Assembly: GCA_049366715.1 (NCBI GenBank)
Contig: JBMNCQ010000054.1
Coordinates: 193,473-257,472, forward strand
DNA: 64,000 bases
Source: JBMNCQ01 sp049366715
GTDB lineage: Bacteria > Bacillota > Peptococcia > Peptococcales > BICA1-8
Direction of reading: 5' to 3'
Below, one piece after another: positions 17,356-25,078 of this stretch. The position numbers and the translations under genes were made by a program. Numbering within the stretch: position 1 is the first letter of the stretch; every line of letters begins with the position of its first letter. The notes under the pieces are model-generated. The model saw only the letters and a list, made by a program, of their open reading frames with translations. It was not told the origin of the DNA and did no database searches.

Positions 17356-18762
17356 GTGAATAAGAGGCCCGGAATAGTAATAATCGGCGGTGGGCCGGGA
17401 GGATATGTAGCGGCCATCAGGGCGGCCCAGCTGGGAGGAAAAGTAACTTTGGTTGAAAAGGGAAAATTAGGAGGTACCTGCCTGAATATCGGGTGTATCC
17501 CCACTAAAGTCTTGCTTCATACGGCGGAAATATATGAGAGTTTGCAAAAACCCGGGGATGTAGGACTTAAAATAGCAGAAGCCGGGGTAGACTGGGATAA
17601 ATTGTTGGAGAAAAAAGAAAAAGTAGTCACGAGGTTAGTAAATGGAGTTACCAGTCTTTTGAAGGCCAATGAGGTTAAGGTGGTTCAGGGGACAGCGGCC
17701 TTTGTCGACACGCACGCCATAAAAGTAAGCCTGACTTCAGGAGGCAGCGAGACAATCACCGGGGATTTTTTTATTATTGCTACCGGGTCCGAGCCTTTTC
17801 TGCCATCGATCCCCGGAATTGAATTACCGGATGTAATAACCAGTACGGAGGCCTTAAGCCTGGCTGAAATACCGGAAAGCCTGCTGATTATCGGCGGTGG
17901 CGTAATCGGAGTGGAATTTGCATCTTTTTATGCTTCTTTTGGCTGCCGGGTTACCATAATCGAAATGATGCCCCAAATATTATCCAACATGGATGAGGAA
18001 CTCGTTGGTGTTTTAAAGAAAATATTGCTGGAAAAAGGTATTAGAATCATAAACAATGTCAGGGTTAGTGAGATAACCGGCGGCGAAAAGTCCTTAATTA
18101 TTAAAGCGACGGGACAGGATGGACAGCTTGAATTTCAAGGGGAAAAGGTACTGGTCTCCGTAGGCAGGAAAGTAAATATCCGGGACCTGGGCCTGGAGAA
18201 AATCGGGCTCAAATTAGACCAGGATAAAATTGTGGTCAATCATAAACTGCAAACCGGTATAGCCCACATTTATGCTATCGGTGACTGTACAGGCATCAAT
18301 ATGCTGGCCCATGTTGCTTCTCATCAAGGGATGGTAGCAGCAGAAAATATCGGGGGAGGAGATGTAACGATTGATTATAAAACAGTTCCGTCTTGTATTT
18401 ACACCCGGCCGGAAATGGCCGGAGTAGGTTTGACGGAGCGACAGGCTCTGGAATTAGGGTACCGTCTGAAAATCGGACGTTTTCCGCTGGCCGCTAACGG
18501 CAAATCATTGATTATGGATGATACGCAAGGCCTGGTTAAAATTATTGCCGAGGAGAAGCATGGTGAAATTCTTGGGGTACAGATTCTGGGACCACGGGCC
18601 ACCGATTTGATTGCGGAAGGAGCCCTGACTCTAAGGCTGGAGGCAACTTTAGAAGAAATAATCAGCACGATTCATGCCCACCCTACGGTGGGAGAAGCTT
18701 TTTTAGAAGGAGCTCTGGCGGCTGAAGGCAGGGCTATCCACATTCCCGCTAGACTAAAATAG
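17356..18762 (+). CDS. lpdA: Dihydrolipoamide dehydrogenase E3
   Basis: A 468-residue FAD-dependent disulfide oxidoreductase that reoxidises the E2 lipoyl group with NAD+. FAD site GGGPGGYVAAIRAAQLG at the start, redox-active pair CLNIGC in GGTCLNIGCIPTK, NAD-binding GGGVIGVEFASFYASFG, second FAD motif YAIGDCTG, and the C-terminal dimer-interface His-Glu motif HAHPTVGEAF. GTG start with AAAGGAGG upstream, 14 nt after acoC, so the two are coupled. It closes the aco operon (also called acoL). Confidence 0.97.
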   Translation: MNKRPGIVIIGGGPGGYVAAIRAAQLGGKVTLVEKGKLGGTCLNIGCIPTKVLLHTAEIYESLQKPGDVGLKIAEAGVDWDKLLEKKEKVVTRLVNGVTSLLKANEVKVVQGTAAFVDTHAIKVSLTSGGSETITGDFFIIATGSEPFLPSIPGIELPDVITSTEALSLAEIPESLLIIGGGVIGVEFASFYASFGCRVTIIEMMPQILSNMDEELVGVLKKILLEKGIRIINNVRVSEITGGEKSLIIKATGQDGQLEFQGEKVLVSVGRKVNIRDLGLEKIGLKLDQDKIVVNHKLQTGIAHIYAIGDCTGINMLAHVASHQGMVAAENIGGGDVTIDYKTVPSCIYTRPEMAGVGLTERQALELGYRLKIGRFPLAANGKSLIMDDTQGLVKIIAEEKHGEILGVQILGPRATDLIAEGALTLRLEATLEEIISTIHAHPTVGEAFLEGALAAEGRAIHIPARLK

Positions 18763-18766
18763 GCGA

Positions 18767-18800
18767 CAAAGAGCTTAAAGCGATCACTTTAAGCTCTTTG
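18767..18800 (+). terminator. Rho-independent terminator of the aco operon
   Basis: Perfect 14-bp stem CAAAGAGCTTAAAG / CTTTAAGCTCTTTG with a CGATCA loop, followed by TTATTTAATT. It begins four bases after the lpdA stop and ends the co-directional operon. Confidence 0.93.
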
Positions 18801-18837
18801 TTATTTAATTATTAAGATAATGGTCATACAAATAAAT

Positions 18838-19095
18838 ATTAATAATAATTCTTTTATTTATGGGCAAGGTCCAAGAGTTGCCATATCAGAAGAATAATCT
18901 TCCGCGAAGGTACCCCTTCGTTATAGCCAAAATGGCTACCCCGTACTTTCCAAGTCTCTGGTCGGTAAGTAAAGCTTGCAGATCCATCAGCGGTATTTTG
19001 TTCATATTCACCATCAAAATCTATACGTATACTATCTTTATATGTTGTTAGATTACAAAAAGATAATTGAGTTCTTCACTTGCCCACATCACCTC
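18838..19095 (-). pseudogene. Decayed fragment related to the secreted protein at 25079
   Basis: Read on the minus strand, a short MWASEELNYLFV stretch shifts frame into NLTTYKDSIRIDFDGEYEQ and continues GSASFTYRPETWKVRGSHF before a stop. The arrangement (W-A-S start, an acidic DG turn, then a WxGxSY/F strand) resembles the C-terminal third of the intact secreted protein at 25079-25813. I see no start codon with a ribosome binding site and at least one frameshift, so it looks like a remnant. The family itself is unknown to me. Confidence 0.45.
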
Positions 19096-19117
19096 TTTCA
19101 ATTCTTAATGACATCTT

Positions 19118-19905
19118 TTAGTTTTAATTAGTGTTATTGTGCCATCCGAATGTAAGAACCCTATTAAACCGGTTTGTGACTTACTGTTAATTAGTAACAA
19201 TGGTTTAAAGTCTTTTTCCTCTATTCCATCAATACAATATGCCCTAGCGAACGCTCTGCCTAATTCTTTTGCTATTCCTTTGAATTTCCCGTCATCTACA
19301 TCCGGAATCCAGGCATTAAATTGATATTCCTTTTAGCAATTTTATCGTGGGCATTTTTTATTTTCTTTCTGAAACAGTTTTTCCTGACTTTTACCTGTAT
19401 TTTTCACTTCGTCTTTCTGTTCATCATTTATATGAAGTCTTTTAATAAATTCTTCATTTGTGAAATCCATTTTTGAAAACATATGTGCATTTTCTTTGAT
19501 TTATAAATCCATAGTAATTGAAAAAATTCGTAAAATAGGGCATAATCCTCAACCTGTTTTATAAAATGACTATGTCGGTAAAAATCGTCTTGCTTTAAAA
19601 TTTCGGAATATTTTTCAATACTTAATACAGTAATTCCTATAATAAGCTGCTCGTTATCGAGCTTGGACAGCTCTATATAATGAGCGTCCTTGAACAATAA
19701 TCTCTAAATTACCCTCTTCTCCTTCTCAGGGATCTATTGCTTTAAAATCATATAGAGTAGGGTCTATTGAATTATAATAACCTGTTATTACTACATAGTG
19801 AGTATAGGGACTATTAGAACGGGTTTTTCAGCAGATAAGTATAATAGGTTTATCTTCATCTACCTAATCATAAATAGCTTGTCTATAGATTTTCCTATTA
19901 GTACA
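19118..19905 (-). pseudogene. Decayed gene, possibly C39-like peptidase domain
   Basis: Minus-strand protein-like segments are spread over at least three frames with internal stops. In order they are DKPIILIC followed by THYVVITGYYN (a His-containing strand like those of C39/papain-like peptidase domains), then KDAHYIELSKLDNEQLIIGI (the longest intact piece, 89 codons at 19428-19697), KENAHMFSKMDFTNEEFIKR, and EYQFNAWIPDVDDGKFKGIA at the end. The composition is convincing as former coding DNA, but no frame is complete. The C39 assignment rests only on the HYVVITGYY strand and is tentative. It is one of several decayed genes around the agr locus. Confidence 0.45.
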
Positions 19906-20115
19906 TATTCGAATTTAATCCCCAAAAAAGTCTATTTGATCAATTTTTTTGAATAAGGAGTGGTATGGAATTGATTGTCAAGAGGTGAAAGAACAGAAGT
20001 TTCTTTTGCGATATTGCATAATAAGTCGAATAATGTAGTAATTTTTGTAAAGGATTAAAAAAATTTGGGAAAGAAATTAAAAAATAGAAGGCTGTTATTA
20101 TCACAGGAGGAAAAT
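19870..20115 (+). promoter_or_regulatory. Upstream region of agr locus with repeated element (copy A)
   Basis: The stretch GCTTGTCTATAGATTTTCCT (from about 19876) is repeated at about 26042-26061 upstream of the duplicated regulator. The following A/T-rich DNA, including GGGAAAGAAATTAAAAAATAGAAG, also resembles 26182-26205. This is therefore the probable agr promoter/operator region, preserved upstream of both copies. I cannot place the -35/-10 with confidence. Confidence 0.45.
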
Positions 20116-20120
20116 ATGAT

Positions 20121-20603
20121 ATGATCCATCCTATTTCCTGGTATATTGTCCTAACGGTTAGTATACCTGAGACATTTTTATTTTTATCGCTGGGTTTTAA
20201 TCTTTTCAATATCCCTATAAGCAATAATGATAAATTAATTTTATCAGTTTTCAGTGGGGTATTATCCTATTTTATCAGGAAGATCCCTTTTCTTTTTGGG
20301 GTCCATACATTTATAATTTTAATAACTTTAGTAGTGTTTTCCAGATTGTTTTACAAAATCGGTTTTGTTCAATCTTTTATCTGCATTTTTACAGGGATTA
20401 TCATTGTAGGAATTTTACAAGGTATTACGCTGCCTGCTCTTATAGAGATATGTGGAATAAATGTCAATGAGGCCGGGGACAAGCCCTGGATAGATTTTAT
20501 CCTCTTTCTGCCTTCCGGGTTAATCATGACGCTATTGTACTATCTAAGCAAAAGATTTAATTTTATATTATACGATTTAAAAATATATTATAAAGGTTGC
20601 TAA
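20121..20603 (+). CDS. Membrane protein of agr locus, probable separate sensor part
   Basis: A 160-residue protein with about five hydrophobic segments (around 8-30, 38-55, 60-78, 82-108 and 126-143) and a short polar loop (ICGINVNEAGDKPWID). It has no kinase domain. It lies 6 nt upstream of a GHKL kinase that has only two N-terminal hydrophobic segments, far fewer than the 6-7 of typical AgrC sensors. The simplest inference is that the AgrC sensor has been split, with this gene supplying most of the peptide-sensing membrane part. ATG 20121 has AGGAGG 10 nt upstream. I know no named family for it. Confidence 0.75.
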   Translation: MIHPISWYIVLTVSIPETFLFLSLGFNLFNIPISNNDKLILSVFSGVLSYFIRKIPFLFGVHTFIILITLVVFSRLFYKIGFVQSFICIFTGIIIVGILQGITLPALIEICGINVNEAGDKPWIDFILFLPSGLIMTLLYYLSKRFNFILYDLKIYYKGC

Positions 20604-20609
20604 GCCCCA

Positions 20610-21449
20610 ATGGAAAACATAGCTATTGTTTTAACAGTTCTCATGCAAACTTTTCTCATTATCGTTATGAACCACTATATTTATATCCTCGATAATCCGG
20701 CAGCTTTAAAAATGCTCCTTCCTTTTATTAACCTGTTGATGATTTTACTGATAAGCTTTTTATTAATTTCAATAAAAAAATTAGAAAACAATGCCCGGAG
20801 AAAAGTAGAAATCAATTTGTTACGGGACCATCTTAAGCAGATTGAAAGCCTACTTTTTTCAATGCAAACCCAGAAGCATGACCATACCAAGCATATTCAA
20901 ACCCTTCAGGCCATGATTCATTTAGGAGAAATTGCAGAAGCTGAAAAATATATTGACGGTATTGCCGAAAGTTACTGGTATATGCAGGATATTATTAATG
21001 TAGGGCATCCTGCTTTGACTGCACTACTAAACAGCAAAAGGAAAGTAGCGGAAATTAAAAAAATCGAGTTCGATTTTAGCGTAAAATGTGACGTTTCCCA
21101 AATTCATATACCTTCCTGGGATTTATGCAGTATTATCGCTAACTTATTAGATAATGCTTTTGAGGCAGTTACCGGTAATAACGGTCATAAACGGGTTGGC
21201 ATGGAAATTAAATTAGAGGACCATCTCTATCAGATTTATGTTTACAATAATGGTCCCAGGTTAACTTTAGCAGAAAAAAGAAGAATATTTGACCTGGGTT
21301 ATACTACAAAAGATTCTATTGGTAGAGGCTATGGGCTTTACCTGGTACAAAAGCTGGTACAAAACTACCAGGGGGAGATTCAAATCATTTCGGAAGATAA
21401 GACTACTTTTATAGTTTCAATTCCCCGGAAGGAGAAAGAATATGATTAA
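20610..21449 (+). CDS. agrC: GHKL sensor histidine kinase, AgrC-like
   Basis: A 279-residue kinase of the AgrC/GHKL type. Two hydrophobic segments (about 4-24 and 32-53) lead into a coiled region and the phospho-acceptor helix QTQKHDHTKHIQTLQAMIHL (about residue 90). The ATPase domain has the N box NLLDNAFEAV and the G box GRGYGLYLVQKLV. It should autophosphorylate in response to the autoinducing peptide and signal to the LytTR regulator downstream. It is followed by agrB with an 8-nt overlap, so they are translationally coupled. Only one copy exists, although the regulator gene is duplicated. Confidence 0.9.
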   Translation: MENIAIVLTVLMQTFLIIVMNHYIYILDNPAALKMLLPFINLLMILLISFLLISIKKLENNARRKVEINLLRDHLKQIESLLFSMQTQKHDHTKHIQTLQAMIHLGEIAEAEKYIDGIAESYWYMQDIINVGHPALTALLNSKRKVAEIKKIEFDFSVKCDVSQIHIPSWDLCSIIANLLDNAFEAVTGNNGHKRVGMEIKLEDHLYQIYVYNNGPRLTLAEKRRIFDLGYTTKDSIGRGYGLYLVQKLVQNYQGEIQIISEDKTTFIVSIPRKEKEYD

Positions 21450-22074
21450 AAGTATTTCCGCAAGACTGGCCGGATGGTTAGGAAAACAGCTGGCCGCCAA
21501 GGAAGAGGAATTAGAAGTGTATGCTTATGGACTGGAAATTATGCTGGGTGGAATCTTTAAAATAGGGTTACTTTTATTAATAGCTGGTCAATTAAATATC
21601 TTAGGGACGACTATCCTTTGTACGGTGGGATTTGTGGGAATCAGATTTTTTGGCGGAGGTGTGCATCTATGTACTTACACCAGATGTTTAGCAGGAAGTA
21701 TATCTGTCCTCTTAGTACTGGGGAAAATTGCTGCTTATAAGTTGAGTTTAAGTATCTTGTGGCTGTGTATTTTAATAACGGCAATCTTGGGAGTTTATTC
21801 CATTATCAAATGGGTGCCCGCCGGGACCCGGAAAAAAACTGTAACTGACTCCGGATTACGAATTAAGCAGAAAATAAAAACCTTTGTTCTATTGACTGTC
21901 TATCTGGTTATAACATTGGTTTTTGTACTGTATCAGCTGGTTTCTTTGGCTTTTTCCCTGGTATTTGGGGTTCTAGCCGGACTTTTCTTGCTTACCCCTA
22001 GCGGTTATTTTTTTATGCAAAGCCTGGATAACCTGCTGGATTTATTAGATCAGAAAAAGATGCTGATTGGCTAA
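21442..22074 (+). CDS. agrB: AgrB-type membrane peptidase (peptide processing)
   Basis: A 210-residue membrane endopeptidase of the accessory gene regulator B family. It cleaves the AgrD precursor and helps form the cyclic peptide. The catalytic pair is visible in FGGGVHLCTYTRC: the His and the second Cys are seven residues apart, as in staphylococcal AgrB. Four to five hydrophobic helices follow, and the tail is charged. The last 34 bases of this gene are the start of the 1,145-bp direct repeat, so copy 2 carries only its final codons. ATG at 21442 overlaps the kinase gene. Confidence 0.93.
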   Translation: MIKSISARLAGWLGKQLAAKEEELEVYAYGLEIMLGGIFKIGLLLLIAGQLNILGTTILCTVGFVGIRFFGGGVHLCTYTRCLAGSISVLLVLGKIAAYKLSLSILWLCILITAILGVYSIIKWVPAGTRKKTVTDSGLRIKQKIKTFVLLTVYLVITLVFVLYQLVSLAFSLVFGVLAGLFLLTPSGYFFMQSLDNLLDLLDQKKMLIG

Positions 22075-22088
22075 ATAGGTGCTATTTT

Positions 22089-22122
22089 GTACTAAATAGA
22101 CCGGAATACGTACTAAATAGAC
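22089..22122 (+). promoter_or_regulatory. Direct-repeat operator candidate upstream of agrD (copy 1)
   Basis: GTACTAAATAGAC occurs twice, at 22089-22101 and 22110-22122, exactly 21 bp (two helical turns) apart. Paired direct repeats on one DNA face are the binding pattern of LytTR regulators such as AgrA. The sequence lies about 190 bp ahead of agrD. The same pair is in copy 2 at 26266-26299. Confidence 0.65.
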
Positions 22123-22310
22123 AAAACAGGGGGAATTTTTGAGGAAATAGCGAAGACTATTTAATGTCATAGGCGATTACAAAATATCGGTAATGGCTAA
22201 AGTCGCTGGCGACAATTAAGTACTAGTCAAAAAGTTAAATAATGAGGAAATAGCAGGAGATTTCAGATCTGCGATCGTCTATGAAGTATTTAGGGAAGGG
22301 GGTAGGTAGG

Positions 22311-22445
22311 ATGCGATATATAACCAAATTTGCTTCTTTTTTGGCCGGTCTGGCGGTACTGGTAGCCGGCATAGGAATAGGCCCTAATAGTGTATGGTTT
22401 TGTTACGAACCGGATATTCCCCGGAGTCTGAAAGATAAGGATTGA
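22311..22445 (+). CDS. agrD: AgrD-type cyclic peptide precursor (copy 1)
   Basis: A 44-codon gene. An amphipathic N-terminal half (RYITKFASFLAGLAVLVAG) precedes GPNSVWFCYEP and a charged tail (DIPRSLKDKD). The tail matches the clostridial AgrD ending EPKSLRDE. Aligned with the C. perfringens precursor from memory (ring residues CLWFT, then HQPEEPKSL), the ring would be Ser27-Val-Trp-Phe-Cys31. The ring-forming position would then be Ser, predicting a lactone instead of a thiolactone. Start ATG has GGGGGTAGG upstream; the stop overlaps the possible TTG start of the regulator. Placement between agrB and a LytTR regulator supports the identity. Confidence 0.88.
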   Translation: MRYITKFASFLAGLAVLVAGIGIGPNSVWFCYEPDIPRSLKDKD

Positions 22446-22450
22446 GTCGT

Positions 22451-23176
22451 ATGGTTAATATTTTACTTTTAGAAGATGAAGCATATACCAGAAAGTTTTT
22501 TAAACAGCTATTGCTGAATAATCCTTTAATAGCCAATGTCTATGATACGTCCAGTTGCCGGGAAGCTGTTAAACTGGCGGAGAAGCATAAGCCAGAAATT
22601 GCGATGTTGGATATTGAACTGGGGGCAGCAGAGGCTATGAATGGATTGGAAGTGGCTAAAATCATCACTAGTCTTTTACCGGAGACAATCTTTGTTTTTG
22701 TTACGGGTTATACTAAGTACGCCATTGACTCCTTTGCTGTTCACCCTTTTGACTATATTGTAAAGCCGGTTAATAAAGAGCGCATTTCTGAGGTTATCGT
22801 TAAAATTGTCAACCGGTTGAATAATTCTGTTACCTCACAAAAGGAAAATAAGCTGACTTTAAAAAATAAGGAGGAGACGTATTTTGTTAAACCTGGGGAT
22901 GTTATCTTTATTGAAAGGAACTCCAGGGATACCCTTGTTCATACAAAATATGGTATATATATTGTCAGTGAAAACCTGAATAATTTGGAAAAGATTCTGG
23001 GAGATAACTTTTTACGGGTGCATCAGTCCTTTTTAATAAATTTGGAAAAAATCAAAATGATCAAAAGTCTCGGTAACAGATCTTTTGATATTGAATTTTT
23101 GGAATATAATAAAAATGCATCCATGAGTAGATATAAATTTGAAGAGTTTAAAGAAAAATTCGCTCCGTTACTGTAG
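22451..23176 (+). CDS. LytTR response regulator, AgrA-like (copy 1)
   Basis: A 241-residue regulator. Receiver domain 1-120 has the acidic pocket (LLLEDEAY), phospho-acceptor Asp in AMLDIELG, Thr in FVTGYTKY and Lys in DYIVKPVN. The LytTR DNA-binding domain occupies about 140-240 (IFIERNSRDTLVHTKYGIYIV and FLRVHQSFLINLEKIK). ATG 22451 is chosen because AAGGA lies 9 nt upstream; TTG 22442, which overlaps the agrD stop, is possible. It should be phosphorylated by the GHKL kinase and act on direct-repeat sites such as 22089-22122. An identical second copy exists. Confidence 0.94.
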   Translation: MVNILLLEDEAYTRKFFKQLLLNNPLIANVYDTSSCREAVKLAEKHKPEIAMLDIELGAAEAMNGLEVAKIITSLLPETIFVFVTGYTKYAIDSFAVHPFDYIVKPVNKERISEVIVKIVNRLNNSVTSQKENKLTLKNKEETYFVKPGDVIFIERNSRDTLVHTKYGIYIVSENLNNLEKILGDNFLRVHQSFLINLEKIKMIKSLGNRSFDIEFLEYNKNASMSRYKFEEFKEKFAPLL

Positions 23177-23185
23177 GCGAATTTG

Positions 23186-23518
23186 AATGTCTTACATTTG
23201 ACAATGTGATTATAATAAAAATTAAGTTTTTAATAAGGATAGGTTTAATCTGCGGTTCTACTATGGTAATTGATAGTACAGCTATGGAACCACCTGCAGG
23301 TTCTACATCTGGATTATTTGCGCTGGGATTCCAGCACATAAATCCATTATACGGAGCGTCTTTTATCGGGGATCATGAATGCACAATTCGGCTCAGCGTA
23401 TTCAATTGTAAAGAAAATCATGTTATTATAAAAATTATAAAAGGAGGTATATTATGCCTATATTTTTTATATATACACCATTTTAAGTACATGGTATGGG
23501 AAATTTTATTTCTCTTTT
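23186..23518. other. Gap with no convincing gene downstream of regulator copy 1
   Basis: About 330 bases. A reading frame (23206-23541) is open, but it has no ribosome binding site and no recognisable family. A strong AAAGGAGG at about 23442 is followed by ATG and only ten codons. The start of this gap marks the end of the direct repeat. Confidence 0.4.
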
Positions 23519-23620
23519 ATGAAGATGCGACCGATAATTAATATCTTTATTGACTTAGCTGTATTAGTATTCGTTTTTAGAATATACCAAATATTAAATA
23601 ACAATTCTAGGTTAACATGA
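23519..23620 (+). CDS. Possible 33-residue single-span membrane peptide
   Basis: MKMRPIINIFIDLAVLVFVF followed by RIYQILNNNSRLT: one hydrophobic helix with basic ends, ending one base before a strong hairpin (23622). The ribosome binding site is weak, so translation is uncertain. It could be a small regulatory or toxic peptide, or chance. Confidence 0.3.
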   Translation: MKMRPIINIFIDLAVLVFVFRIYQILNNNSRLT

Positions 23621-23621
23621 T

Positions 23622-23656
23622 TACTAAAAAAGAGGCTTAAAGACTCTTTTTTAGTA
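23622..23656 (+). terminator. Hairpin, probably bidirectional terminator
   Basis: Perfect 13-bp stem TACTAAAAAAGAG / CTCTTTTTTAGTA with a 9-nt loop. It has T-runs on both strands, so it can end transcription from the left and from the minus-strand gene remnant on the right. Confidence 0.85.
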
Positions 23657-23935
23657 TACTATTGGGGTAACGTCATATGCTTTCCCATCTGCCCCTGCAA
23701 AAGTTCCTTGAACTTGTGCATCTTTTATGGTTAACTCAAGACGAGCAAGACCTGATTGTAATGGTTGTCCATTATCCCATATTGTGAACTCACAGGTTAG
23801 TTCTAAATTAGCAGGTTTAGTCGAAGTTTCATATTTATTTGTGATTTCAAAGGATTTTCGGGATATAGTTCGAGAATTGATTTAATATATCTGAAGTTAT
23901 CAAAGCTACCAATTGACCTTTTTAAGAACCTGCCT
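23651..23935 (-). pseudogene. 3' remnant of a gene with one-base frameshift
   Basis: Minus-strand coding-like sequence ends at TAA 23651-23653. The last part reads KYETSTKPANLELTCEFTIW and then DAQVQGTFAGADGKAYDVTP before IVY-stop. Upstream, SFDNFRYIKSILELYPENPL lies in another frame; adding one T in the CCTTTGAAATC context (about 23847-23853) would join them. No start codon is seen before the gene at 23974 on the other strand, so the 5' end is missing. I do not recognise the family. Confidence 0.5.
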
Positions 23936-23973
23936 TTGACATATTTATGTTTATAAAGGAGACTTCTTCAAAT

Positions 23974-24537
23974 ATGAATAAAAAAAATATTGTTATTATC
24001 ATTTTATTTTTGGGTTTGGTTAGTATTTATACTAATTATCTTAACATCATCCCGGAGGATTATTATGAAAAACAAATTGAACGTTTAATGAATGATGTGG
24101 ATGATTATTCTCTAAAAATTAATACTAGAAGTTATGCCAAAATAGATAATTTAAATATTCTCCATTTTAAAAGAGGAGAACGGATTGGATATGCAATTTT
24201 TGAGGAAAAATTATTGTTCCGACCCCGAGTAAAAACAATAGAGATTGATAATAAGCTGGTCTATTCTTTTTTTTCTGAGTCGAATAAAGGTAAGTACTTC
24301 ATTTTTTTGGGGGAAAATCCTCATAATACAATTGATTACGTGAAAATATTTAATGACAAAAAAAATTTCATTGTTGATGTTGATAATGAAGGTACCTTTA
24401 TACATTGTTTAAAAGTAGATACAGAAAATATTTATGCAAAATATTATGACAAGAAAAACAGGAACATCAGCAATAACTTAAAAATAACAGGTGTCCCTAT
24501 AAAATCTATTTATATTTCAAATCAAACTGAACGTTAA
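23974..24537 (+). CDS. Membrane-anchored protein of unknown function
   Basis: A 187-residue protein. A short basic start (MNKKN) and one hydrophobic helix (about 5-25) act as signal anchor, followed by a hydrophilic extracytoplasmic domain rich in Lys, Asn and Asp (for example YYEKQIERLMNDVDDYSLKI and FNDKKNFIVDVDNEGTF). It is rich in A/T and encodes many Ile/Asn/Lys codons, unlike the aco genes upstream, which suggests separate origin. ATG 23974 has AAAGGAG 12 nt upstream; ATG 23947 is an alternative. I recognise no family. Its neighbours are gene remnants. Confidence 0.6.
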   Translation: MNKKNIVIIILFLGLVSIYTNYLNIIPEDYYEKQIERLMNDVDDYSLKINTRSYAKIDNLNILHFKRGERIGYAIFEEKLLFRPRVKTIEIDNKLVYSFFSESNKGKYFIFLGENPHNTIDYVKIFNDKKNFIVDVDNEGTFIHCLKVDTENIYAKYYDKKNRNISNNLKITGVPIKSIYISNQTER

Positions 24538-25078
24538 CTAAACTAATTACTATACTTTTCTCGCACCACTAAAAGGCTATCAGCATTAAATCGATAAGTT
24601 TTTTAAAGGAGCTAACCTGTTTACAATGAGTTAGGAGAAAGGAAAAAGTTGCAAAACTACTTTTTCCAAGTAGCTAGCAGCACTTCCTTTCATATCATAA
24701 AGAAATTGGAAAATAAAAAGTAGCCTTAAAATAACGGAGATTCAATTTGTCCTACCGAATTACTGATTTTAGGCACAGTTAACCAAGCCTTATAGATTTC
24801 AAGGATTAATTTCTACAAAATCCATTAAATTCGCTATAATTTTTGGTGTATGGCTTTTTTATTGGCATAATTAAATTATATAGTTTCTGAGGCCTCTTTG
24901 GAGTTCGTAGTTATTTTTTTATATAAAAAAGAGCTAGTTACACAATGGACTTTTTTAGTCCATTGTGCAGCAGCCCCTTTTTAAAAAGATATGTTGCAGT
25001 AGAAATTTTCCACGCGCTCTGAGAATTAACTTAGCATATAGGATTAGAGTAAACTATCCATTATGCAGGGGGTCATGA
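24538..25078. other. 541-bp gap without recognisable genes
   Basis: A/T-rich DNA. The only clear structure is the hairpin at 24941-24967. I see no open frame with a ribosome binding site. Confidence 0.6.
24941..24967. terminator. Hairpin CACAATGGAC / GTCCATTGTG
   Basis: Perfect 10-bp stem with a T-rich 7-nt loop. On the right it is followed by CAGCAGCCCCTTTTT. It may terminate the minus-strand gene at 25079 or be a leftover of a mobile element; the sequence does not decide. Confidence 0.55.

Larger units (their letters stand above)
22041..23185. repeat. Exact 1,145-bp direct repeat, copy 1
   Basis: Identical by eye to 26218-27362 (offset 4,177). It covers the last codons of agrB, the intercistronic region, agrD and the LytTR regulator, and ends nine bases after the regulator stop (TAGGCGAATTTG). 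Flanking bases differ on both sides (A/G before; A/G after). No insertion-sequence ends or target duplications are visible at the borders. Confidence 0.97.

Noticed and set aside
18860..19324. Short plus-strand open frames (18860-19051 and 19139-19324)
   Set aside because: The coding-like signal is on the minus strand (secreted-protein remnants). The plus-strand frames are their shadows.
23206..23541. 111-codon open frame after regulator copy 1
   Set aside because: No ribosome binding site, no family likeness, and frames are open on the opposite strand too. Probably chance in low-complexity DNA.
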